Part shown: piece after piece, positions 1 to 5,163 of the stretch
How the letters are laid out: the number at the start of each line of letters is the position of its first letter
Position numbering within the stretch: the first letter of the stretch is position 1
From: Paracoccaceae bacterium
Lineage (GTDB): Bacteria > Pseudomonadota > Alphaproteobacteria > Rhodobacterales > Rhodobacteraceae
NCBI GenBank assembly: GCA_016765235.1
Contig: JAESQH010000148.1
Coordinates: 1 to 8,864, forward strand
Length of the DNA stretch: 8,864 bases
Direction of reading: 5' to 3'
The notes under the pieces: model-generated
Databases searched by the model: none
What the model saw: only the letters and a program-made list of their open reading frames with translations
Told to the model about the DNA's origin: nothing
Translations under genes and position numbers: made by a program

Positions 1-515
1 TGGAGGCGGTGTTTATCGCGGGCCTTTTTGCTATGGCTTGGTATGGCGATTGGAACAGCACCAAAACCTACACAGCTTATCAGTCGAAAATGACTGAAGC
101 GGAAAGCGTTTCAGGCAACGTGGTCGAGGGCGAAGACACGTTCTTTGACCGAACTTTAACTGTGGTAGCCTTCCAATGGGGTTTCGCATTTATCACTGAC
201 GAGAACAAAATTAGCCGTAACGCAGCCATCGTGCAGCCGGGCGAAAAAGTTCTTTTCAAAATCTTGAGCAACGATGTGATCCACGGATTTAACATCCCTG
301 TTGCAAACATCACTGCTGAAATCGATCCGCAGGAAGTGCGTCAGGTTTGGATCAAAGCACCGGATAAACCGGGAAAATATCTTATTCAATGCGTTAACTA
401 TTGTGGCGTTGGGCATGCACAGATGAAGGCATGGCTGGTTGTCGAAGGTGAAGAAGAAGATGAAGACGCAGAAACAGTGGCACTAAATGTTGGGGAGAAC
501 GGCAATGGCGCATGA
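1..515 (+). CDS. Heme-copper oxidase subunit II with CuA centre (B/ba3-like), 5' truncated
   Basis: The reading frame is open from base 3 and the true start lies upstream of the window. Subunit II takes electrons from cytochrome c through a binuclear CuA site on the periplasmic side of the inner membrane and passes them to subunit I. What is visible starts inside the single membrane helix (VFIAGLFAMAW), followed by a cupredoxin domain. The CuA ligands are all present: His in DVIHGF (codon 282-284), Cys 390-392, Cys 402-404, His 414-416 and Met 423-425, in the pattern C-x3-C-x3-H-x2-M (CVNYCGVGHAQM). DVIHGF, the C-N-Y-C-G-x-GH string and the short length resemble Thermus ba3 subunit II (cbaB) more than long aa3-type CtaC; no cytochrome c domain follows. 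The C-terminus is a very acidic tail (EGEEEDEDAE). The intact CuA argues against a quinol oxidase. The end overlaps subunit I by 11 bases, implying translational coupling. Probably about 20-25 N-terminal residues are missing. Confidence 0.93.
   Translation, partial: EAVFIAGLFAMAWYGDWNSTKTYTAYQSKMTEAESVSGNVVEGEDTFFDRTLTVVAFQWGFAFITDENKISRNAAIVQPGEKVLFKILSNDVIHGFNIPVANITAEIDPQEVRQVWIKAPDKPGKYLIQCVNYCGVGHAQMKAWLVVEGEEEDEDAETVALNVGENGNGA
492..497 (+). promoter_or_regulatory. Ribosome binding site deciding the subunit I start
   Basis: GGGGAG lies 7 bases before the ATG at 505 and inside the end of the subunit II gene. It favours 505 over the in-frame ATG at 487, which has no such spacing and would add six residues (MLGRTA) before the MAHEHDN start. 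Confidence 0.65.
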
Positions 516-2085
516 ACACGATAATATAAGAACTGGAATTACACCGCATTGGATACCAGAGGATATCATCGGGAAGATGACTCTTTCGCAACTTTTGTTT
601 TCAAATGATTACCGGCATATCGCAATTAAGGGCGTTTTGACTTCCATGGTGATGCTTGGGATCGGCGGAACATTCGCGATTATCTTCCGCACCGAATTGA
701 TGGTGCCGGACGTCCAGATTCTGGGTGCGCGCGTTTATATGACGCTGATGACGCTGCATGGCATGTTCATGGTTTTCGTGTTCCTTATCCCGCTGGCGAT
801 ATCGCTTTGTTATTATATGATGCCCAAAGTTCTGGGCACGGAGAAACTGCTTTGGTCCGGCTATGCACAAGCTAGTTACTGGACGTTGATTGCGGCCGCG
901 GTTCTGTTGATTATCGGGCGCCCCGATTTCACGTGGACAGCTTACGCACCGATGTCTTTGCGCGTTGGTGATGGCCTGATCTGGATGGGATATGTGGCTA
1001 TCATGTTGGTCGCTATTTCGGAATTTCTGGCGGGTCTGGTGCTTTTACGCAACGCGCTTGCCGGTGCAAAAAAGGTTGGCTGGTCCAAGCTTCCGATGAT
1101 GGGGTGGGGCACTTTTTCGGTCGGTGTTTTGCTGGTTGTCTCGACAATCCCGCTCTTGTTTATCGGGTTTGGCCTGCTGTCCGACTGGATGCAATGGTTC
1201 GATACAGCATTCTTTGATCCAGCACGCGGCGGCAGCATTCTGACGTTCCTTTACGTTTTCTGGACGTATGGTCACCCAGCTGTTTACCTGCCGTTCATTC
1301 CTGTAATCGCGGTACTTTACACATTGATGCCACGTTTCCTTGGCCGCCCAATGTGGAGCCACTGGTCAGGTGTTGTCGCGTTCTCGTTGCTAACGGTTTT
1401 TGCGTTGCCAATTGGCCCGCATCACTTTCAGCCTGCGTTTACGATTTCCGGTCCGTATCAGCGCATGATTCAAATCTTGACGATGTTGGTATTTATTCCC
1501 AGCGTTTTACACGTCTTTAATTGGATCGCGACACTTTGGGCCGCACCAATTCCTGCCTCGGCAAAGCGCGCTGTGCCGTTCAAATTCATGATAGCGGCAA
1601 TTGCGTTTCTGATTTACGGTGGTGCGACGGCTTACCTAAACGGGCAAATCTCGGTTGATACCGATTTTATTCACAACAGCTATTGGATACCGGCACACTT
1701 CCACGCCATGTTCTTTGGCTTCGTGGGGCAAATGGCGATCGGCGGAATTTACTATCTTTACCCTTATCTGACAGGTCGCATGTATAACCAGCGGTTGGCG
1801 AACGCCCACTTCTGGATGTGGCAGATCGGTATCTTCACTAAAGTAACGATGATGTTCTATGCCGGGTATGCGTATTTCCCACGCTGGGTTTACGACTATC
1901 TGCCAATTCCAGAATGGGTGTTTTCACAGTTTCTGATCACGATGGGGGCTTATCTAATTGGCCTTGGATTCCTGGTATTCATCTTCAATTTCGCATGGAG
2001 CGCCAAGCGTGGCACACCATCCGCAAGTGATCCGTGGGCAGTTGAACATGATTCACCGGTTGCTTCCGCAACACCAGCAGAGTGA
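505..2085 (+). CDS. Heme-copper oxidase subunit I (B/ba3-like oxygen reductase)
   Basis: Catalytic membrane subunit that reduces O2 to water at a heme/CuB centre and pumps protons; 526 residues with about a dozen hydrophobic segments. Visible ligands: low-spin heme His85 (TLHGMF) and His400; high-spin heme His398 (AHFH); CuB His257 (YGHPAVY), His306 and His307 (PIGPHHF). Tyr261, four residues after His257, is the Tyr that crosslinks to a CuB His in A- and B-type oxygen reductases, so this is an O2 reductase rather than a NO reductase. The A1 D-channel signature and the Glu of GHPEVY are absent (Ala259). Spacings Tyr261 to His306, His307 to Ser333 and Tyr261 to Tyr272 equal those I recall for Thermus ba3 (Y237, H282, H283, S309, Y248), supporting the B family (cbaA equivalent). 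The position matching ba3 Thr312 / A-type Lys is His336, which is unusual. No subunit III gene follows, as expected for B-type enzymes. It overlaps subunit II and is followed closely by the cupredoxin gene. Confidence 0.93.
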   Translation: MAHEHDNIRTGITPHWIPEDIIGKMTLSQLLFSNDYRHIAIKGVLTSMVMLGIGGTFAIIFRTELMVPDVQILGARVYMTLMTLHGMFMVFVFLIPLAISLCYYMMPKVLGTEKLLWSGYAQASYWTLIAAAVLLIIGRPDFTWTAYAPMSLRVGDGLIWMGYVAIMLVAISEFLAGLVLLRNALAGAKKVGWSKLPMMGWGTFSVGVLLVVSTIPLLFIGFGLLSDWMQWFDTAFFDPARGGSILTFLYVFWTYGHPAVYLPFIPVIAVLYTLMPRFLGRPMWSHWSGVVAFSLLTVFALPIGPHHFQPAFTISGPYQRMIQILTMLVFIPSVLHVFNWIATLWAAPIPASAKRAVPFKFMIAAIAFLIYGGATAYLNGQISVDTDFIHNSYWIPAHFHAMFFGFVGQMAIGGIYYLYPYLTGRMYNQRLANAHFWMWQIGIFTKVTMMFYAGYAYFPRWVYDYLPIPEWVFSQFLITMGAYLIGLGFLVFIFNFAWSAKRGTPSASDPWAVEHDSPVASATPAE

Positions 2086-2091
2086 AAGGAG
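2085..2091 (+). promoter_or_regulatory. Strong ribosome binding site of the cupredoxin gene
   Basis: AAAGGAG begins at the last base of the subunit I stop codon and lies 7 bases before the ATG at 2099. It is the best Shine-Dalgarno match in the window. It fixes the start at 2099 and rules out the longer upstream reading frame that would overlap subunit I. Confidence 0.8.
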
Positions 2092-2098
2092 AATTAAA

Positions 2099-3127
2099 AT
2101 GATTAAGCTTTTTGTTTGGATCGGTGTGATTGGGACTACTGCAATCGCGTATCTTGCGACTTACGGTGTAGCCCCCGAGGCACAGTTGCCGCCAGAAATT
2201 ACACAATTGGCGATGTTTGAAGAAGAGGGTCTAATGCCCAATACAAACAACCTTGAAGAAAATCCTGAATTGGAGCATGGGATTTTCGAAGTTCCCGAAG
2301 AGGACGCAGTGTATCTTGCAGCCGCGCCGGAAGGTATGTCGGATATGAACATGTCAGGCATGGACATGTCCGGATCTGGCGATGGTGCCGCGATGAACAT
2401 GGATATGGACGGCGACGGCACAATGGACATGAGCAGCACCGAAATGGCCGAGGAGAATACCGAAGCTATGGATATGTCCGGCTCGGGTGATACCGCGATG
2501 AACATGGACATGGACGGCGACGGCGTCATGGACATGAGCAGCAGCGATATGGCTATGGGAGCCACCAACGCTATGGATATGTCCAGCTCGGGTGATACCG
2601 CAATGAACATGGACATGGACATGGACGGCGATGGCGTCATGGACATGAGCAGCAGCGATATGACCAAAACCACCACGAACATGGGTGATACTGGTAGCGA
2701 AATGGAGGAGGCAATGGAGGCCGCCAATGGCGGTTTGTATATCTCCGAAGCTGATATCTATGACCGAGAGTTCACGCTTACTATGCAGGAGTGGGGCTAT
2801 TCGGACATGGAAATCGACGTCAAGATGGGCGAGCGTATCAAGTTCACCGTCAAAAACGGTGGTCAAATTCCACATGAGTTCATGTTTATGAACATGGCTC
2901 TGATGTCGGCCGTTGATTACCGGCTTACGCGCGCGGACTGGAGCCTGTTAGAGCACGAAGCATTGTTCGAGCAAGCACTTGTATTGCCGGGTGGCGAGTT
3001 CACTTTCACAGTCCAAATCATGCAACCAGGATCATGGATGTTCATGTGCATGCTGCCCTATCACATGCAGATGGGCATGATGGGCCAAATGGCGACTGAA
3101 GGTATGGCCATGGACATGCAAATGTAG
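2099..3127 (+). CDS. Membrane-anchored or exported cupredoxin with Met/Asp-rich triplicate repeat
   Basis: 342 residues. Order: hydrophobic N-terminus (about 4-20; signal peptide or single anchor), an acidic Pro/Glu-rich linker (about 25-75), three Met/Asp/Ser-rich repeats (about 87-194), then a C-terminal cupredoxin fold (about 212-335). The type 1 copper ligands are visible: His259 (IPHEF), then Cys317-x4-His322-x4-Met327 (CMLPYHMQMGM), the spacing of the CHxPGHYxAGM-type bacterial cupredoxins. The protein has 55 Met in 342 residues. M-x-M clusters are known soft-metal (Cu+) ligands in copper-resistance proteins, and the repeats also carry a D-x-D-G-D-G motif like calcium loops. It sits 13 bases after subunit I with a strong ribosome binding site. 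I infer a periplasmic copper store, copper chaperone or electron carrier dedicated to this oxidase. I recognise the cupredoxin domain but know of no characterised protein with this architecture. The alternative is a general copper-tolerance protein that happens to share the operon. Confidence 0.87.
   Translation: MIKLFVWIGVIGTTAIAYLATYGVAPEAQLPPEITQLAMFEEEGLMPNTNNLEENPELEHGIFEVPEEDAVYLAAAPEGMSDMNMSGMDMSGSGDGAAMNMDMDGDGTMDMSSTEMAEENTEAMDMSGSGDTAMNMDMDGDGVMDMSSSDMAMGATNAMDMSSSGDTAMNMDMDMDGDGVMDMSSSDMTKTTTNMGDTGSEMEEAMEAANGGLYISEADIYDREFTLTMQEWGYSDMEIDVKMGERIKFTVKNGGQIPHEFMFMNMALMSAVDYRLTRADWSLLEHEALFEQALVLPGGEFTFTVQIMQPGSWMFMCMLPYHMQMGMMGQMATEGMAMDMQM
2357..2680 (+). repeat. Three in-frame 105-111 bp tandem repeats (Met/Asp-rich)
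   Basis: Unit 1 is at 2357-2464, unit 2 at 2465-2569 and unit 3 at 2570-2680. Each encodes M-D-M-S-(G/S)-S-G-D, then MNMDMDGDG, then MDMSS-x-(E/D)-M and a variable six-residue spacer (AEENTE, AMGATN, TKTTTN). Units 2 and 3 are closest. Unit 3 has one additional ATGGAC hexamer (MDMDMD instead of MDMD). The DNA is similar as well as the protein, so the duplication is fairly recent or kept uniform by recombination. Confidence 0.9.
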
Positions 3128-3149
3128 GCGCAGTTGGTTTTGCCTACAT
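3122..3149 (+). other. Inverted repeat at the end of the cupredoxin gene
   Basis: ATGTAGGC (3122-3129) and GCCTACAT (3142-3149) are perfect 8-base complements around a 12-base loop. The left arm contains the TAG stop codon of the cupredoxin gene. There is no T-run right after it, so it is not a standard terminator; an mRNA 3' stabiliser or processing hairpin is possible. Confidence 0.55.
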
Positions 3150-3158
3150 CAACGAATA

Positions 3159-3186
3159 CCCGCACCGGAACCCTTTTCGGTGCGGG
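3159..3186 (+). other. Strong GC-rich hairpin upstream of ctaB
   Basis: CCCGCACCG (3159-3167) pairs perfectly with CGGTGCGGG (3178-3186). The stem continues inward with G-T, A-T and A-T pairs, giving 12 pairs and a CCCT tetraloop. No T-tract follows. It lies 19 bases before the ctaB start, so it could attenuate readthrough, protect the upstream transcript or limit ctaB expression. Confidence 0.65.
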
Positions 3187-3205
3187 AACAACGAAAGAAA
3201 GCCCG

Positions 3206-4165
3206 ATGACAGATATATCGACAGTATCAGATAGCCGAACATCGTGGGTCAGCGATTATTTCTCCCTTATGAAACCCAGAGTCATGTCTTTGGTGGTGTT
3301 CACAGCGGCAATTGGCCTATTCGTGGCCCCGGGTGATCTGAGCGTTGAACGCATTTGCGGCGATCCTGTTGATAGCGATAGGTGGCGGTGCGTCAGGCGC
3401 ACTGAACATGTGGTGGGATGCGGATATAGACGCCAAAATGCGCCGTACAGTCGGACGGGCAGTTCCAATGGGCCGCGTTTCGGCTTCGGCTGCTCGAAAC
3501 TTTGGCTTGGTGCTTTCAGTAGTGTCGGTCGTTTTGCTAGGTCTTGTGTCTAACATCGCAGCTGCCGCACTACTCGCCTTTACGATATTTTTCTATGTTG
3601 TGATTTATACGATCTGGCTCAAACGCTCGACCCCTTGGAACATCGTCATTGGTGGCGCTTCCGGTGCCTCCCGCCAATGATTGGATGGATCGCGGCGACT
3701 GGAAGCCTTGGGTTCGAGGCCGTGTTAATGTTCGGCCTTGTATTCATCTGGACTCCACCACATTTCTGGGCGCTCGCCTTGTTTATGAAAGATGACTACT
3801 CCCGTGCCAAAGTTCCCATGCTGACGGTGACTCACGGCAGGGTCGAAACCCGCAAACAAATCCTGATGTATGCGATCGCGTTGGTTCCGGTGTCTTTAAC
3901 TTTGGCATTCAGTCCGGTCGGCGGAGTTATCTATCTGCTGACATCAATTTGGCTAAATTTTGCATTCGTGAATGGCGCTTTGCGCTTGTGGCGTCGCAAA
4001 GAAGAAGCCGCCATTGCTGACAGATTTGTTGCTGAAAGACGGTTCTTCCGCCTCTCATTACTGTACTTGTTCGGCCATTTTCTAGCGTTGCTAGTCGAAG
4101 TAACACTACGCCAGTTTGGCATAGATTCGATGGAGATGTTGGGAAACTTGACAACTTTCATTTAG
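3206..4165 (+). pseudogene. ctaB: Protoheme IX farnesyltransferase (heme O synthase), frame broken twice
   Basis: CtaB is a membrane prenyltransferase that adds a farnesyl group to heme b to make heme O, the precursor of heme A, for oxidases. Read across three segments, the protein is clear: MTDISTV...LMKPRVMSLVVFTAAIGLFVAPG (3206 to about 3343), NAFAAILLIAIGGGASG with the Asp motif NMWWDADIDAKM (3405-3440) and YTIWLKRSTPWNIVIGGASGA (to about 3668), then PPMIGWIAATG, IWTPPHFWALALFMKDDY and the C-terminus (to 4165). The first break, at about 3342-3350, moves the frame by +1; homologues keep a Pro there, so two lost bases fit better than one gained. The second, at 3669-3670, looks like one lost base in an expected GCC-TTC-CCG (Ala-Phe-Pro). 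The net frame is restored and total length (about 319 residues) is normal. It is either a recent pseudogene or carries sequencing errors. Start ATG 3206 has only a weak GAAAG ribosome binding site. Confidence 0.88.
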
Positions 4166-4215
4166 GCACTTGCACCTGAGGTCTTGATGGGGGAGATTGC
4201 GAGTTCTGTGATTAC

Positions 4216-4220
4216 AGGAG
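4216..4220 (+). promoter_or_regulatory. Ribosome binding site supporting a GTG start at 4229
   Basis: AGGAG lies 8 bases before GTG 4229. That start places the family-typical beta strand (xIIYGLSTC) at the very N-terminus, as in ArsC/Spx-like proteins, and removes 15 unmatched residues that the ATG at 4184 would add. Confidence 0.65.
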
Positions 4221-4228
4221 ATTGCAAC

Positions 4229-4558
4229 GTGATAATCTATGGACTGAGCACCTGTGCGAATACTCAAAAAACTCGCAAAGCGTTAGAAGCGGCAGGCAAC
4301 GAAGTCAGTTTCCGTGATGTCCGAGCCGAGCCCCTGAGTGAGGCCGAATTGGCTGTTCTGATCGCGGAATTTGGGGATCGGCTAGTGGATCGAAAGTCGA
4401 ATGACTGGCGAGCGCTGAGCGACTTGTTGAAGTATTCGGAGGCCGAAGATCTGCTCGCGATCAAGCCCAAACTGATGGCCCGCCCGGTGATCCAGCATGA
4501 TGATGCGTATTACCTTGGCTGGGATGAGGCGGTACAGGAAGCTTTGCTTCCGAAGTGA
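4229..4558 (+). CDS. ArsC/Spx/YffB-family thioredoxin-fold protein
   Basis: 109 residues from a GTG start. It has the ArsC-family layout: strand and active-site loop IYGLSTCANTQKTRKAL with Cys9 at the head of the first helix, a middle acidic helix region (EPLSEAELAVLI), and the conserved KPKLMARPVI segment with Arg85-Pro86 near the C-terminus. Family members are cytoplasmic glutathione/glutaredoxin-dependent arsenate reductases or redox regulators of unknown substrate; there is no signal peptide. The TCANT loop is closer to the YffB/Spx-like branch than to plasmid ArsC, and no ars genes are nearby, so arsenate reduction should not be assumed. It begins 63 bases after ctaB in the same direction and may be co-transcribed with the oxidase genes. 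Whether it has a role in oxidase or copper metabolism is unknown. Confidence 0.85.
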   Translation: MIIYGLSTCANTQKTRKALEAAGNEVSFRDVRAEPLSEAELAVLIAEFGDRLVDRKSNDWRALSDLLKYSEAEDLLAIKPKLMARPVIQHDDAYYLGWDEAVQEALLPK

Positions 4559-4645
4559 AGTACATCATTGGCTTTCGCGCATCTGAGTTGAGAATAGGCT
4601 GAAGCATTGGGTGCTCCGCTCCGCTAAAACAATCCGCAACAAAAT

Positions 4646-4685
4646 CCTTCCATAACCGTTTGACGACTCCGGCAACCTTCCATAA
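4646..4685 (+). repeat. Direct repeat CCTTCCATAA, two copies 30 bases apart
   Basis: Exact 10-base copies lie at 4646-4655 and 4676-4685. The second overlaps the proposed -10 region of the tRNA-like promoter. Function is unknown and chance is possible. Confidence 0.45.
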
Positions 4686-4688
4686 ATA
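4660..4688 (+). promoter_or_regulatory. Possible sigma-70 promoter of the tRNA-Met remnant
   Basis: TTGACG at 4660-4665 is a 5/6 match to the -35 consensus. An AT-rich -10-like segment (CATAAATA, 4681-4688) follows after 15-17 bases. The tRNA-like 5' end at 4701 is 12 bases further on, the arrangement expected for a tRNA promoter. The -10 match is weak. Confidence 0.4.
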
Positions 4689-4700
4689 CGCCCACGATAC

Positions 4701-4746
4701 GGCGAGGTAGTTCAGGTGGTTAGAGCAGGGAAATCATAATTTACCT
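4701..4746 (+). pseudogene. Truncated tRNA-Met (CAU) gene, 5' half only
   Basis: The sequence follows a tRNA in order: 5' acceptor strand GGCGAGG, T8-A9, D arm GTTC-AGGTGGTTA-GAGC, then an anticodon loop ATCATAA with anticodon CAT (4734-4736). This is the pattern of bacterial elongator tRNA-Met. The 3' side of the anticodon stem (TTTAC) pairs poorly with GGGAA. After that there is no T arm with a TTCAAAT/TTCGAAT loop and paired stem at the right distance, and no CCTCGCC acceptor 3' strand anywhere in the gap. I read it as the broken remnant of a tRNA gene, cut just after the anticodon, rather than a functional tRNA. Confidence 0.72.
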
Positions 4747-4840
4747 AATAAAACAAATAGTTACGTTATTGAAGTTTCAAATAATATTCATCGCAACGCG
4801 CATTTTATTATTGTATATCGTTTGCTTATTACGAATTAGT
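4741..4840. other. AT-rich stretch after the tRNA remnant
   Basis: I count 26 G+C in these 100 bases, far below the flanking genes. It starts exactly where the tRNA match ends. It could be foreign or decayed DNA, or a promoter/UP-element-rich control region for the downstream operon. Confidence 0.6.
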
Positions 4841-4989
4841 TGCTCGGCAGAAAATTGGTCTCAGTTCCATGTATATGAAGAATTTGTCTAGGCGGGCATC
4901 GCAGTCACGGAATCTGTTCGAGATATTTATGTTCAAATTCGCGCTATCAATTGGGAAAACAAAATGCACGCTCCGACAACAAGTTACAG

Positions 4990-5026
4990 GTTGAATTCTA
5001 AAAGGGCACCGACATGCCCATTCAAC
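4990..5026. other. Nested inverted repeat (bulged hairpin)
   Basis: The outer arms GTTGAAT (4990-4996) and ATTCAAC (5020-5026) and inner arms GGGCA (5004-5008) and TGCCC (5015-5019) are all perfectly complementary. They form a 12-pair structure with a 6-base loop and a one-sided 7-base bulge (TCTAAAA). It lies 138 bases before the hydratase start. Candidate roles are a small RNA or leader element, the terminator of a lost gene, or an operator. Confidence 0.5.
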
Positions 5027-5163
5027 TGAAACTCCAGAGAATATTCCATTAGTTGGTTGGTCTTTGAACGCGAAAATGGAACACTTCACGAAAGCGATCC
5101 GGTGGCGTAGGGTGTACTGAATTGCCTTATCCCTGAACGCCAACTCTGTGGCAGAACAACTCT

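Larger units (their letters stand above)
4559..5163. other. 605-base region with no supported protein gene
   Basis: This gap between the oxidase block and the CoA-metabolism block contains a tRNA-Met 5' fragment with a plausible promoter, a 10-base direct repeat, an AT-rich stretch and a nested inverted repeat (listed separately). A 104-codon open frame on the minus strand (4829-5143) and a 41-codon one on the plus strand from 4869 show no recognisable motif. The promoter and operator of the downstream three-gene operon must lie here, but I cannot fix them. Confidence 0.7.

Noticed and set aside
505..2085. Subunit I considered as a nitric oxide reductase or a quinol oxidase.
   Set aside because: The active-site Tyr261 is present, as in O2 reductases, and the partner subunit II keeps a complete CuA site, as in cytochrome c oxidases.
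2357..2680. Regularly spaced repeats considered as a CRISPR array.
   Set aside because: The units are tandem, in frame with the gene, with no unique spacers and no palindromic repeat; they encode protein repeats.
2161..2875. Two long minus-strand open frames opposite the cupredoxin gene, one of them His/Val-rich (HVHVHVH), resembling a metal-binding protein.
   Set aside because: They are the complement of the Met/Asp repeat (ATGGAC read backwards gives Val-His runs). The plus-strand gene has the ribosome binding site, copper-ligand motifs and operon context.
3134..3205. Upstream extension of the first ctaB frame to 3134.
   Set aside because: It would run through the GC-rich hairpin and encode non-family residues; ATG 3206 gives the expected CtaB N-terminus.
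4184..4228. Longer N-terminus for the ArsC-like protein from ATG 4184.
   Set aside because: The additional 15 residues do not fit the family, and AGGAG at 4216-4220 supports GTG 4229.
4771..4790. TTCAAAT at 4777 considered as the T loop completing the tRNA-Met gene.
   Set aside because: The flanking bases do not form a T stem, the distance from the anticodon arm is too great, and no 3' acceptor strand follows.
4869..4994. Short plus-strand open frame (about 41 codons, MYMKNLSRR...).
   Set aside because: Too short, no ribosome binding site and no family resemblance that I can support.
4829..5143. Minus-strand open frame of 104 codons in the intergenic region.
   Set aside because: No recognisable domain, no clear ribosome binding site, low-quality composition and overlap with the nested inverted repeat; it may be a chance frame.
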